57,799 nt of DNA from Microbacterium ginsengisoli (GCF_000956535.1 NZ_JYIY01000064.1:1-57799); one strand, 5' to 3'; positions 1-9,387 are shown, counted from the stretch's first letter. Program-made: numbers and translations. The notes: generated by a model not told the origin, from the sequence alone.

Positions 1-12
1 AGCGCCCCCACC

Positions 13-2751
13 TCACGCGCGGCGGGGACGCCGCGCCGCGGTGACCAACACCACGCCGACGCCGAGGAGCAGCGCGCCCGCGGGCAGCCAGCCCGAGGCC
101 GCCGCGCCGGTCTGCGCGAGCTCGACCGTCAGCGGGCTCCAGCCGAGCACGGCGCCGCTCGCGTCGACCACCGCGATGCGGTGATCGCCGGCCGGCAAGC
201 CCGCCGGGATGGTGAACGACACCGAGCCGTCCAGCGCGACCACACCCACGCCGAGGTAGGTGGGGGTCGAGAAGATCCAGCCGTGCACGATCTTGCCCGC
301 GTGCGCCGGATCGACCGCAATCGTCACGACCGAGCCGGCGACGGCAGATCCGGGGGCGGTGGCGCCGCCACGGTTCGCGTCGATCAGATCGCCCTCACCC
401 GGGGCCGCAGGCACCGAGGCATCCGGTCCGCTCGGCGCGAGGCCGCCGGCACCACCCGAGCCGTCACCGGGGGTCCCGCCGCCCGACCCACCACCCGAGC
501 CGTCGCCCGGCGTCCCGCCGCCCGATCCGTCGCCGGGGTCCGTGCCTCCGGGCACCGCAGTGCAGTCGATCGACCCCTCGCGCAGCGCGTGATCGTCGGT
601 GCCGTTGTCGTCGGCGTAGAAGACCGGCTTCGTACCGTCGACGCACAGGTCGGCGGTCGCGAACGCGAAGCCCTCGTTCGCGATCGAGTCGAGCATCCCG
701 GCCGGGTTCGCGTAGCGCTCCACGACCTGGAACGAACCCGCGTGCGGGCCCGAGTCCGCGATCTGCAGCATCGCCGCCTCGCCGTTGCACGCGTCGTCAC
801 ACAGCGCCCACAGCTGATCTGACGCGGCGTCGTAGGCGACCTCGGCGACGACCCCGAGTCCGGGATCGATCGTCGCCACGAGCTTCGAGACGCCGCCGGG
901 CAGAAGCGCCACGGCGTAGACCTTCGCGGTGCCCTCGACGCCGACGAAGAACAGGCCATCGCCGTGCCCCGCATACGACGCCGGACTGTAGGCGGCGAGC
1001 GTGCTCTCGTCGATCAGGCCGCCCGCGACGAGCGCCGCATCCGGGATCCAGGCGATCCCCTCGAGACCCGAGTTGGCACCGAGGCCGACCGGGAGGAAGG
1101 CGCTCAGGTTCCACTCGTCGGACGCGTTGAGGCTCGCACCGGCGCCGGTCACGTCGTAGCGCAGCACCGACGGACGGCCGACGTTCTTGTTCGAGTTGTC
1201 GCGCTCGGATGCCACATAGACACCACCCGCGGACGAGCCGCCCGCGATCGTGACGCCCTCGGAGTCGATCGCGCCGGTGCCGTCCGCGTAGTGCAGCACC
1301 GTGCCCGAGGATGCCGAGCCCGGCGCCGGAGCCCAGTCGGTGCCGGTCCACTGCAGCCGGAAGAGCGTGCCGCCGCCGTTGTTCACAGCCCACAGGGTTC
1401 CGCGCTCTCCGGTGCCGGATGCCTCGTACACGAGACCGCTGAGATCCTTGCCGTCGGGGGCGAACACCGTCGCGGACGTGTCGACGATGCGCACGTCGCC
1501 GCTGCCGGGCCACGGGCTCACCGACACCTCGCCGATGCAGGAGTTCGCCTCGCCCTTCGTGGGCGCGGCCGACACGGCGAAGGCTCCTCGCGGATCGGGG
1601 CAGCGGGCGTAGGTCGTCGCGGCGTGCGCCGTCCACGAGTACGTGTCGACGAGGTCCCCCGCAGGCGAGAAGAGCCGCGCGCTGTCCGCGGACCCGAGCC
1701 CGAACGCCGACTCGACGTCGAACGCCGCGTAGCCGAGCGCGGGGATCGTAGTGCCGACCGGGATCGTGAAGACATGGCTGTCGTCGTTGTCCTTCAGCAC
1801 ATAGCCGGAGGCGTCGACATCCGTGTTCGACAGGTTGACCAGCTCGATCCAGTCGCCGGGCGTGCCGCCGCTCGACTCGATCTCGCTCAGGCGCAGCGGC
1901 TGGCAGTCGTTCGCGGAACCCTGCGTCGACGAGAGCGTGGTGACGAACGCGCCCGTGCCATCGGGGCAGCGGCCGTAGGTCGTCGCGGCGTGCGCCGACC
2001 AGGTGTAGGAGTCGATGACCGTCGCGCCGTCCGGCAGGAACAGCCGCGCCGAGTCGGCCGAGCCGAGCCCGAACCCGTTCGCGACGTCGGTCTGGAACCA
2101 CGTGTAGGCGCCCGGCTGCAGCGTCTGCGCGGGCACGAGCAGCGTGTGGCTGTCGTCGTTGTCACGGAAGATCCACCCGGTCAGGTCGACCGCCGCCGAA
2201 CCGGTGTTGTAGAGCTCGACCCAGTCGCCCGGTGTGCCCCCGTTGGACTCGACCTCGTTGATGCGGATGTCTGCGGCCCCCGCCGGCGGCGGGCACTGGT
2301 TGGGCGCCCCCTTGGTCGCGGCATCGGTGTCGACGAAGGCGCCGATGCCGTCGGGGCAGCGCCCGTACGTCTCGTCGGCATGCGCCGTCCAGGAGTAGGA
2401 GTCGATCAGCGTCGAGCCGTCGCCGAGGTACAGCCGCGCCGAGTCGGCCTTGCCGAGCCCGTACGCGGTCTCGACGTCGAACGCCGCAGCGCTGTGCGCG
2501 GCGATCGTGGTGCCCGCCGGGATCTCGAACCGATGGGTGTCGTCGTTGTCCTTCAGCACGAGCCCCGCGGCATCCACCGGCGCATCGCCCGTGTTGTAGA
2601 GCTCGATCCAGTCGCCGGGGATTCCGCCATTGGATTCGACCTCGTTGATGACGAGAGTCGGCAGGGGCTCGACGGCGACCGCGGCGGCGGGCACGGCGGC
2701 GAGACCGGCGAAGGTGAGGGTGGCAGCGCACAGCGCCGCGAGACGTCGCAT
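13..2751 (-). CDS. Secreted LTD-domain surface protein with sortase signal
   Basis: A 912-residue exported protein. I start it at the ATG at 2751 because a hydrophobic signal peptide follows directly (MRRLAALCAATLTF, ending near AAA-VAV) and a GGAG lies 9 bases upstream; the frame stays open further upstream but that part is not signal-like. Three tandem lamin-tail (LTD) domains of about 125 residues each carry NEVESNGG, GDWIELYN, DNDD and GLGxADSARL motifs. A beta-propeller or phytase-like region follows (SGLVYEASG, YADDNGTDDH), then a Gly/Pro-rich wall-spanning linker and a small Ig-like domain. The C terminus is LAQTG, a hydrophobic segment and an Arg-rich tail, a sorting signal of the LAxTG kind recognised by class E sortases. 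LTD domains are often linked to nucleases or DNA binding, but no nuclease domain is visible. The substrate is unknown. Confidence 0.85.
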   Translation of the reverse strand: MRRLAALCAATLTFAGLAAVPAAAVAVEPLPTLVINEVESNGGIPGDWIELYNTGDAPVDAAGLVLKDNDDTHRFEIPAGTTIAAHSAAAFDVETAYGLGKADSARLYLGDGSTLIDSYSWTAHADETYGRCPDGIGAFVDTDAATKGAPNQCPPPAGAADIRINEVESNGGTPGDWVELYNTGSAAVDLTGWIFRDNDDSHTLLVPAQTLQPGAYTWFQTDVANGFGLGSADSARLFLPDGATVIDSYTWSAHAATTYGRCPDGTGAFVTTLSSTQGSANDCQPLRLSEIESSGGTPGDWIELVNLSNTDVDASGYVLKDNDDSHVFTIPVGTTIPALGYAAFDVESAFGLGSADSARLFSPAGDLVDTYSWTAHAATTYARCPDPRGAFAVSAAPTKGEANSCIGEVSVSPWPGSGDVRIVDTSATVFAPDGKDLSGLVYEASGTGERGTLWAVNNGGGTLFRLQWTGTDWAPAPGSASSGTVLHYADGTGAIDSEGVTIAGGSSAGGVYVASERDNSNKNVGRPSVLRYDVTGAGASLNASDEWNLSAFLPVGLGANSGLEGIAWIPDAALVAGGLIDESTLAAYSPASYAGHGDGLFFVGVEGTAKVYAVALLPGGVSKLVATIDPGLGVVAEVAYDAASDQLWALCDDACNGEAAMLQIADSGPHAGSFQVVERYANPAGMLDSIANEGFAFATADLCVDGTKPVFYADDNGTDDHALREGSIDCTAVPGGTDPGDGSGGGTPGDGSGGGSGGGTPGDGSGGAGGLAPSGPDASVPAAPGEGDLIDANRGGATAPGSAVAGSVVTIAVDPAHAGKIVHGWIFSTPTYLGVGVVALDGSVSFTIPAGLPAGDHRIAVVDASGAVLGWSPLTVELAQTGAAASGWLPAGALLLGVGVVLVTAARRPRRA

Positions 2752-2923
2752 CGGACGGAGCTCCAATCGGGCGGATGCGGCCGGCTCATCGGTCGCGCTG
2801 GGCATCTTCACAGCCACGGGGCAACGGTCGGTGAACAGCGGGCGAACGGATGCCGCGGCCCGTCGCCCTGCAGCACGCCGATCGCTCGCGCACAACCCCC
2901 GTGCCGCGGCATCCCGGCGCTCG

Positions 2924-2929
2924 TACACT
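2924..2929 (+). promoter_or_regulatory. Candidate -10 box for pilB
   Basis: TACACT fits the actinobacterial TAnnnT -10 pattern and lies 34 bases upstream of the pilB ATG, leaving a short leader that contains the AAGGGGG ribosome site. No good -35 element is seen 17 to 18 bases upstream. The same hexamer is used in the S10 and tuf candidates. Confidence 0.35.
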
Positions 2930-2963
2930 ACGGATGGGGGCACGGAGGCCGAAGGGGGATCCG

Positions 2964-4634
2964 ATGGTGACTGGTCTGGCGCAGGCGCTCGTCGCGGCCG
3001 GAGCCGTCGACGCGCAGGAGATCGCGGCGGACGTCGACAGGTTCGGGGACGGCACGGCGCTCGGGCGTGAACTGATCTCGCGCGGCGTCGTCAGCGAACG
3101 CACCCTCGCCGAGAGCGTCGCCGCGAGCACGGGCACCCGTTTCCTCGACCTCGCCGCGGTGACGATCGACCCGGCCGTGCTCGCGCTCGTGCCGAGCTCG
3201 CTGTGCCGTCGGTTCCAGCTGCTGCCGATCGAACGCAGCGCACACCGCCTCACCGTCGGGATCGTCGATCCGACCGACCTCGTCGCCCTCGACGACGTCT
3301 CGACCGCCACCGGCCTCGTCGTCGACCCGGTCGTCGTGGCGCGCGATGCGCTGCAGACAGTGTTCGGCCGGTTCCTGCGCTCCGACGAGGAGCTCACCGA
3401 GCTCTCCACCGTCATCGAAGGTGCGAGCACGGCGGCGCGCACGTCGTTCACCCTCTCCCTCGACGAAGGGGATGACGCGACCCCGGTCGTGCGCTTCGTG
3501 AACCTGCTGATCGCGCAGGCGATCACCGACCGCGCGAGCGACATCCACATCGAGCCGGGGGAGGCCGACCTCACTGTGCGCTTCCGGATCGACGGGGTGC
3601 TGCACGAGGTGCAGCGCGCCGACCGCACCATCCAGGACGGCGTGCTCTCCCGGTTGAAGATCATGGCGCAGATCGACATCGCCGAGAAGCGCCGCCCGCA
3701 GGACGGACGCATCTCGGTCACGCTCGAGGGCCGCACCGTCGACCTGCGCCTCGCGACCCTGCCGACGGTGTGGGGCGAGAAGGTCGTCATGCGCATCCTC
3801 GACACCAGCGAGCGCCGCGTCTCGATGGCCGAACTGCTGATGTCTCCCGGCAACGACGCCCGGTTCCGCGAGGCGATCCGCCGGCCGCACGGCATGGTGC
3901 TCGTCACCGGACCGACCGGGTCGGGCAAATCCACGACCCTCTATACGGCGCTCAGCGAGATCGCGTCGCCCGAGGTCAACGTCGTCACGATCGAGGACCC
4001 GGTCGAGTACCGGCTCCCGGGCATCAGCCAGATGCAGGTGAACCCTCGCGCCGGTCTCGGGTTCTCGACCGCGCTGCGGTCGATCCTGCGCGCAGACCCC
4101 GACGTGCTGCTGGTCGGCGAGATCCGCGACCGGGAGACCGCCATCACCTCGATCGAAGCGGCGCTCACCGGCCACCTCGTGCTCTCGACGATGCACACCA
4201 ACGACGCGCCGAGCGCACTGACCCGGCTCGTCGAGATCGGCGCGGAGCCCTACCTCGTCGGCACCGCCCTCACCGCCGTCGTCGCCCAGCGTCTCGCGCG
4301 CCGCCTGTGCGTCGAGTGCCGCGAGCGGGCCGACCTCGACGACGAGACGCTGCAGTCCGCGGGGTTCGAGCGCCCCGAGCACGGCGTCGACGCGTTCTAC
4401 CGTCCGGTCGGATGCCGCGCCTGCTCGTACACCGGATACCGCGGCCGGGTGGCGCTGCACGAGGTGATGACCCTCTCCGAGGACCTCGAGCAGCAGGTCG
4501 TCGGACGCAGCCGCGGTCGGGAGCTGCGAGACATCGCCCTCGCCCAGGGCATGGTGCCGCTGCGCGACGACGGCTGGGCGAAGGTCGTCGCCGGGATCAC
4601 GACGATCGACGAGGTGCTGCGCGTCACCGCGTGA
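2964..4634 (+). CDS. pilB: Type IV pilus assembly ATPase PilB
   Basis: A 556-residue hexameric ATPase that powers pilus extension at the cytoplasmic face of the membrane. An N-terminal MshEN/T2SSE_N-like domain (about 1-150) is followed by the secretion ATPase core. Walker A GPTGSGKST lies at 316-324, the Asp box near 340-345, Walker B DVLLVGEIRD at 380-389 and the His box HLVLSTMHTNDA at 404-415. The zinc tetracysteine of PilB/GspE proteins is C449, C452, C484 and C487. The ATG at 2964 is chosen for its AAGGGGG ribosome site; the frame is open upstream. It is the only pilus gene on the plus strand and converges with pilC, so it is expressed separately from its partners. Its length is typical of the family. 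Confidence 0.95.
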   Translation: MVTGLAQALVAAGAVDAQEIAADVDRFGDGTALGRELISRGVVSERTLAESVAASTGTRFLDLAAVTIDPAVLALVPSSLCRRFQLLPIERSAHRLTVGIVDPTDLVALDDVSTATGLVVDPVVVARDALQTVFGRFLRSDEELTELSTVIEGASTAARTSFTLSLDEGDDATPVVRFVNLLIAQAITDRASDIHIEPGEADLTVRFRIDGVLHEVQRADRTIQDGVLSRLKIMAQIDIAEKRRPQDGRISVTLEGRTVDLRLATLPTVWGEKVVMRILDTSERRVSMAELLMSPGNDARFREAIRRPHGMVLVTGPTGSGKSTTLYTALSEIASPEVNVVTIEDPVEYRLPGISQMQVNPRAGLGFSTALRSILRADPDVLLVGEIRDRETAITSIEAALTGHLVLSTMHTNDAPSALTRLVEIGAEPYLVGTALTAVVAQRLARRLCVECRERADLDDETLQSAGFERPEHGVDAFYRPVGCRACSYTGYRGRVALHEVMTLSEDLEQQVVGRSRGRELRDIALAQGMVPLRDDGWAKVVAGITTIDEVLRVTA

Positions 4635-4666
4635 GGCCGCGGCATCCGATCAGGGCTCGCGACCGC

Positions 4667-5908
4667 TCACGCGCCGGCGGAGTGGTTCAGCTGCGCGTAG
4701 AGGTTGAAGACGGGCAGGTAGAGCGAGATCACCATGCCGCCGATGACGACACCGAGGATCACGATCAGCACGGGCTCGATCACCGCGGTCAACTGCTCGG
4801 TGGCCGACGCGACCTCGGCCTCGTAGAACGTCGCGATGCTGTCGAGCATCTCGGTGAGCGTGCCCGACTCCTCGCCGACGGACACCATCTGCGACACCAT
4901 CGGAGGGAAGACGCCCGCCGCCGCGAGCGGCGCCGCCAGCGACTTGCCCTGCCGCACCGACTCCTTGACCTTCTCGAGTGCCGCGACGATCTTCACGTTG
5001 TTGGCCGCCTCGCCGACCGTGTCGAGCGCCTGCATCAACGGCACCCCCGCCTGCAGCATCATCGACAGGTTCCGGGCGAAGCGGGCCACCGCGATCTTCG
5101 TGTTCAGGGAGCCGAAGATCGGCAGGCGCAGCTTCCACGGATCGACGACGGCACGCACCCTCGGGGTGTTGCGGGAGCGCGTCCACCACACCGCACCGCC
5201 GATGAGGACGACGGCGAGCAGCGGAAGGATCCACACCATGTTGTGCGAGATCGTGACGAGGATCTGCGTGGGCACGGGAAGCTGCCCGCCGAGGTTCGCG
5301 AACATCTTCTCGAAGACCGGAACGATGAACGTCACCATGCCCAGCACCGCGAGCAAGGCCACCACCAGCACGACGGCCGGGTAGGTCGTCGCCGCCCTCA
5401 CCTTGTCGCGCAGCTCGGCCTCGGACTTGTAGAAACGCGCGATGGACGTGAGCGACTCGGCGAGGAATCCGCCCGCCTCCCCCACCCGCACGAGACTCAC
5501 CATCAGCGGCGCGAACGCCTTCGGCTGCCGGCTGAAGGCGAGAGAGAGGGATGCCCCGGACTCCACGTCCGCGACGACGCCCACGAGCGCCGCGCGCAGC
5601 GCCTTGTCGTCGGTCTGCTCGGTGAGGATCTCGAGAGTGCGCAGCAGCGGCAGCCCCGCCTCCGTGAGCGCCGCCATCTGACGGGTCATGAGCGCCAGCG
5701 CCTTGACCTTCACGCGACCCGACCCCGTGAGCGAGACCTCCCGCCGGAGCCCGGTGCGCGCCAGGGAGCGCACCTCGAGCGGGATGAGGCCCTGCGCGTG
5801 GATCTTGCCGACCGCGGCGGCCTCGTTCGCGGCATCCATCGTGCCCTTGACGACCGCCTCGTCGCCGGGCGCGACCGCCCGGTAGGAGAACCGCTCCAGC
5901 ACCGGCAT
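4667..5908 (-). CDS. pilC: Type IV pilus inner-membrane platform PilC
   Basis: A 413-residue polytopic membrane protein of the GspF/PilC family, the platform on which PilB and PilT act during pilin insertion and removal. Two T2SSF repeats are visible: the first has LMTRQMAALTEAGLPLLRTL near 90-110, and the second has FARNLSMMLQAGVPLMQAL near 290-310. Each is followed by long hydrophobic segments, and the last transmembrane stretch (VIEPVLIVILGVVIGGMVISL) lies near residues 375-395. The start is 3 bases after the pilT stop, so the two are co-translated. It is the last gene of the minus-strand pilus operon and converges with pilB across 32 bases. Confidence 0.95.
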   Translation of the reverse strand: MPVLERFSYRAVAPGDEAVVKGTMDAANEAAAVGKIHAQGLIPLEVRSLARTGLRREVSLTGSGRVKVKALALMTRQMAALTEAGLPLLRTLEILTEQTDDKALRAALVGVVADVESGASLSLAFSRQPKAFAPLMVSLVRVGEAGGFLAESLTSIARFYKSEAELRDKVRAATTYPAVVLVVALLAVLGMVTFIVPVFEKMFANLGGQLPVPTQILVTISHNMVWILPLLAVVLIGGAVWWTRSRNTPRVRAVVDPWKLRLPIFGSLNTKIAVARFARNLSMMLQAGVPLMQALDTVGEAANNVKIVAALEKVKESVRQGKSLAAPLAAAGVFPPMVSQMVSVGEESGTLTEMLDSIATFYEAEVASATEQLTAVIEPVLIVILGVVIGGMVISLYLPVFNLYAQLNHSAGA

Positions 5909-5911
5909 GGC

Positions 5912-7060
5912 TCACACCCCCCAGTTCGCGGGTCGCGCGACTCCGCCGCGCGTCGCCCACACCTCGTCGTCGAGGTCGGCGGGCACAGCCCGCGTCTTCT
6001 CGAGCGAACGCTGATCGACCGCGAACTGCTGCGCCAGCGACTTCTCGATGCGGCCGTCCTTCACAAGCTCGCGCAGGCTCTGGTCGAGCGTGTGCATCCC
6101 GAACTCCGACCCCGACTGCAAGGCGGAGTAGAGCTGCTGGATCTGCCCTTCCCGGATGAGGTTCGCGACCGCCGGGGTCTGCACCATCACCTCGGTGGCG
6201 AGCACACGCCCACCGCGCAGCCCCGGCAGGAGCGTCTGGCTGAGCACCCCCTGAAGGGTGTCCCCGAGCTGCGCGCGCACCTGATCGCGGCGTTCGGCAG
6301 GGAACACGTCGACGATGCGGTTGATGCTCTTCGCGGCCCCCTGGGTGTGAAGGGTCGCCAGCACGAGGTGCCCGGTCTCGGCGGCGGACAGCGCAACGGC
6401 GATCGACTCCGCGTCGCGCAGCTCGCCCAGCAGGATCACATCGGGGTCCTGCCGCAGCACGCGCCGCAGCGCCTCGCCGAACGACGCGGTGTCGGACCCG
6501 ACCTCGCGCTGGTGGACGAGCGAGTGCCGGCTGGAGTGCACGAACTCGATCGGGTCCTCGATCGTGATGATGTGCGCGGCGCGCTCCCGGTTGATGATGT
6601 CGACCATCGCCGTGAGGGTCGCCGACTTGCCCGAGCCGGTCGGCCCCGTGACCAGCACGAGTCCCCGCGGCTTGAGCGCCAGGTCGCGCGCGATCTCCGG
6701 CACGCCGAGCGCCTTCAGCGACCGCACCTCGTCGGGGATGAGTCGCAGCGCGGCCGCGACATCCCCCATCTGGCGGAAGACGTTCACCCGGAACCGACCG
6801 ATCCCCGCAGCGGAGTAGGCGAGGTCGACCTCACCGGCTACGGCGAACTGCTTTCGCTGCTCGGCCGTCATGATGCCGGCGAGCGCACCCTCCACCCAAT
6901 CGCCGGGAAGCTCCTGTCCGAACCCCTGCACCTCGGTGAGGTCACCGTCGATGCGGCAGACCGCCGGCAGACCCCCCGTCAGGTGAACATCGGATGCCCC
7001 GGCATCGGCGGCGCTCGCGAGGATCGCATCGAGCGTGGGAAGCGTGATCGTGGTGGTCAT
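5912..7060 (-). CDS. pilT: Type IV pilus retraction ATPase PilT
   Basis: A 382-residue ATPase that drives pilus retraction, hence twitching or DNA uptake. Walker A GPTGSGKSA lies at 139-147, Walker B DVILLGELRD at 207-216 and the His box HLVLATLHT at 231-239. It lacks the N-terminal MshEN domain and the tetracysteine zinc site of PilB, which separates PilT from PilB. The ATG at 7060 (MTTTITLP) is chosen because GAGGAC precedes it and the conserved N-terminal domain starts there. The upstream neighbour pilO ends 10 bases away. Retraction capability suggests a dynamic pilus rather than a static pseudopilus. Confidence 0.95.
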   Translation of the reverse strand: MTTTITLPTLDAILASAADAGASDVHLTGGLPAVCRIDGDLTEVQGFGQELPGDWVEGALAGIMTAEQRKQFAVAGEVDLAYSAAGIGRFRVNVFRQMGDVAAALRLIPDEVRSLKALGVPEIARDLALKPRGLVLVTGPTGSGKSATLTAMVDIINRERAAHIITIEDPIEFVHSSRHSLVHQREVGSDTASFGEALRRVLRQDPDVILLGELRDAESIAVALSAAETGHLVLATLHTQGAAKSINRIVDVFPAERRDQVRAQLGDTLQGVLSQTLLPGLRGGRVLATEVMVQTPAVANLIREGQIQQLYSALQSGSEFGMHTLDQSLRELVKDGRIEKSLAQQFAVDQRSLEKTRAVPADLDDEVWATRGGVARPANWGV

Positions 7061-7070
7061 CTGCGGGTCC

Positions 7071-7733
7071 TCACTGTTCCGTCTCGGCGAACGCGAGCGC
7101 GCTGACGGTGACCGTGAGCGCGCCGCCCGTCGACGAGCCCGTGCCCGTCTCGGTGGCACTCGTGCCGACGATCGCCAGCAGACGCGGGCCGGCGCGCAGC
7201 GCGTCGAGGAACGACGCCGCCTGGGCGGCATCCTTCGCTGTCACCGTGATCGCGATCGGCACCTGCAGTCGACCGACCGGCGCCGCGGTGGTGCCCGTCG
7301 CCGGTGTCGTGGCGGATGAGCCGGCACTGCCCGCCGTAGCCGTGTTCGCCGCATCGGCGGCCGCGACCTCGCTCGTGCGGGGAGCGAAGGCCACCGCGGG
7401 CGACGGCGTGATCGACGTGATCGTGACGCCCGCTGCCGATGCGGCCGTGGTGACGAGGTCCACCAGCTGGTCGACCCCCGCCGCCGACGGGATCTGCGTA
7501 CGCAGCTGCGCGACGGCCTGGGTGAGCTGGGTGGTGTCCTTCGCCTGAGCGGCGAGCGCGTCGACCCGTACCTGCAGCTGGTCGTTCGTGGCGGCCGCGG
7601 CATCGGCCTGGCCGTGCACTCCCGTCGCGCTGAGATAGATCGGCAGCGCGACGAGGAAGACGCCCGCGGCCACGAGGACCACCGCGATCAGCGCGCCGAG
7701 CGCGGAGATGAGCCCCCTCGACATGTTCCTCAT
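7071..7733 (-). CDS. pilO: PilO-like pilus alignment protein
   Basis: A 220-residue bitopic membrane protein. A short cytoplasmic N terminus is followed by a transmembrane helix (about 8-33), a coiled-coil-like stretch (TNDQLQVRVDALAAQ...QLTQAVAQLRTQIP, about 48-90) and a small ferredoxin-like extracytoplasmic domain interrupted by an Ala/Thr/Ser-rich linker. This is the PilO/GspM layout, and it follows pilM and pilN as in other type IV pilus loci. The ATG at 7733 overlaps the pilN stop (ATGA) and has GGAGGGG upstream. Sequence similarity to characterised PilO is weak, so the name rests on topology and position. Confidence 0.75.
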   Translation of the reverse strand: MRNMSRGLISALGALIAVVLVAAGVFLVALPIYLSATGVHGQADAAAATNDQLQVRVDALAAQAKDTTQLTQAVAQLRTQIPSAAGVDQLVDLVTTAASAAGVTITSITPSPAVAFAPRTSEVAAADAANTATAGSAGSSATTPATGTTAAPVGRLQVPIAITVTAKDAAQAASFLDALRAGPRLLAIVGTSATETGTGSSTGGALTVTVSALAFAETEQ

Positions 7734-8386
7734 TTCCCCTCCTGCGAGAACTGGCCGGAGTACACCGACTGGTCGAAGACGACGTCGATCGTCACGTCGT
7801 ACGTGGGCGCTGCCTGCGTCCCCGCCGTCGTCGACGACGTGACGTCGCCCGCGTCCGCTGCGAGCACGCCGGACACGCCCCGCAGCGCGCGGGCGAGGGA
7901 CGCGGCATCCGCGGGGTTCGCGACGCTGACCGTGAGCGAGCCGCCCAGTCCGCGCTGCGCGGTGGTGCCTGCCTGCGGTTGGGCGCCGGCCGTGAGACTG
8001 AATCCGGTGACGGATGCCCCGGGCGTCAGGTGTGCGGAGATCGTGTCGAACACGGCGCCCCAGCGGATGTCGTAGCCGAGGGCATCGGCGCGGAACTGGG
8101 TCAGCTCGGTGCGGGTCGCCACGGCGGTCGCGACCGACTGGTAGCTCTGCGTCTCGGCGACGAGCTGCTGCGTGCGGGCCTGCTCCGACGCGAGCCTCGC
8201 CGAGCCCACCACGCTGTAGGCCACGGCGGCGGCGATGATCAGCACGACGACGACCGCGGTGCCCACCAGCGCACCGATCCAGCGTCGCCCGAGCCGCACG
8301 CGGGCCCGGCGCTCGACCTCTGCGGGCGGCAGCAGGTTGACCCGGGCGGCACCGCCGAGCACGAGGGTGTCGACGGCCGCGCTCAT
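7730..8386 (-). CDS. pilN: PilN-like pilus alignment protein
   Basis: A 218-residue bitopic membrane protein. The N-terminal cytoplasmic segment carries RVNLLPPAEVERR (about 15-27), matching the conserved VNLLP peptide by which PilN docks into the groove of PilM. One transmembrane helix (about 38-59), a coiled coil and a PilN/GspL-type periplasmic-like domain follow. It overlaps pilM upstream and pilO downstream, each by an ATGA junction, so the three are translationally coupled. Expected role: part of the PilM-N-O ring linking the cytoplasmic motor to the growing fibre. Confidence 0.88.
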   Translation of the reverse strand: MSAAVDTLVLGGAARVNLLPPAEVERRARVRLGRRWIGALVGTAVVVVLIIAAAVAYSVVGSARLASEQARTQQLVAETQSYQSVATAVATRTELTQFRADALGYDIRWGAVFDTISAHLTPGASVTGFSLTAGAQPQAGTTAQRGLGGSLTVSVANPADAASLARALRGVSGVLAADAGDVTSSTTAGTQAAPTYDVTIDVVFDQSVYSGQFSQEGK

Positions 8387-9387
8387 CGCTCGCCTCCGAT
8401 CGTGAGTCCGATGGTCGAGACGAAGTCCGCGGCCCGGCGGGGCTCGGGCGGTTCACCGGGGAAGACCGCGAGGCGATCGATCGGCACCCGGTCGATGCTC
8501 TGGTCGAGGGCGGCGGCGAGCGCGGGGAGCACCCCCGGGTGCAGCGACCCGGCACCGCTCACGAGGACGCGCTCGACCGGCGCCGCACCGCTGCGCGCCG
8601 CGTAGAACTGCAGCGTGCTGCGCACCCGCTGCACGAGGTCGGGCGTCTCGTCGGCGGGCGCCAGCACGGCGGTGCGTCCCGCGCGCAACTCGGCGCGGGT
8701 GGCTCCGTCGTCGACGGCGGCGCCGATCCACTCGTTCTCGATCACCACCGGGGCCGACGCCGGGATCTCCGCCGGGAGGGTGCGCACGAACCGCGGCACC
8801 CCGTCCTGCACGATGGTCACCGTCGTCGTGTGCTCGCCGATGTGCAGCAGCGCGACCGTCTCCCCGGGCGCCGCGACCGCCGGGGCGATCCGGGCGAGGG
8901 CGAACGCCGTGAGATCGACGGATGCCGCGACGATCCGCGAGCGCTCGAGCACCCGCAGCAGCTCATCGATCGGTTCGGCGATCGCCGCGACGACCAACCC
9001 GCGCACGAGTGAGTCGACGTGATCGATCGCGTAGAAGTCCAGCACGGCCTGGTCCACGGGCACCGGCAGCACATCCTGCACCTCGAACGGGAGCGACTGC
9101 ATGATCGCGGTGCGCGAGGTGAGCGGCGTCGCATACTCGCGCACCAGGATGCGCCGACTCGTGAGACCCAGCACCACCTTCTTGTGCGAGATGCGGCTGC
9201 GCACCCAGAGCTGGTCGAGGGCGAGCGTGAGCGCTGCGGCGTCGATCACCTCGGAGTCCTCCGCCACCCCTTCGGGCAGCGGCACCTCCCCCCAGGCCAC
9301 GACGCGCGGCGTCGCCCCCGGCGCCACCTCGACCGCGCGCACGTGCGACTGAGCGATCTCGAGCCCGACCACTGTCTGTGCGGTCAT
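8383..9387 (-). CDS. pilM: PilM, actin-like pilus assembly protein
   Basis: A 334-residue cytoplasmic actin-fold protein. The N-terminal VVGLEIAQSHVRAVEV is the first nucleotide-binding strand, followed by an SHS2-like insertion. A second phosphate motif (VALLHIGEHTTTVTIVQDG, near 175-195) and the adenosine motif VLVSGAGSLHPG (near 275-288) are visible. PilM binds the N-terminal peptide of PilN, and the next gene encodes a protein with exactly that peptide. GGGGGAGGAC lies ahead of the ATG. A 55-base gap separates it from the prepilin peptidase gene upstream. Confidence 0.92.
   Translation of the reverse strand: MTAQTVVGLEIAQSHVRAVEVAPGATPRVVAWGEVPLPEGVAEDSEVIDAAALTLALDQLWVRSRISHKKVVLGLTSRRILVREYATPLTSRTAIMQSLPFEVQDVLPVPVDQAVLDFYAIDHVDSLVRGLVVAAIAEPIDELLRVLERSRIVAASVDLTAFALARIAPAVAAPGETVALLHIGEHTTTVTIVQDGVPRFVRTLPAEIPASAPVVIENEWIGAAVDDGATRAELRAGRTAVLAPADETPDLVQRVRSTLQFYAARSGAAPVERVLVSGAGSLHPGVLPALAAALDQSIDRVPIDRLAVFPGEPPEPRRAADFVSTIGLTIGGER

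Noticed and set aside
964..2970. Plus-strand open frame of 668 codons opposite the LTD protein
   Set aside because: It is Arg/Gly-rich antisense of a well-supported gene with signal peptide and domains; such frames are common at high GC.
3770..7105. Plus-strand open frame of 1111 codons
   Set aside because: It covers parts of pilB, pilC and pilT in other frames and has His/Arg-rich composition with no domain.
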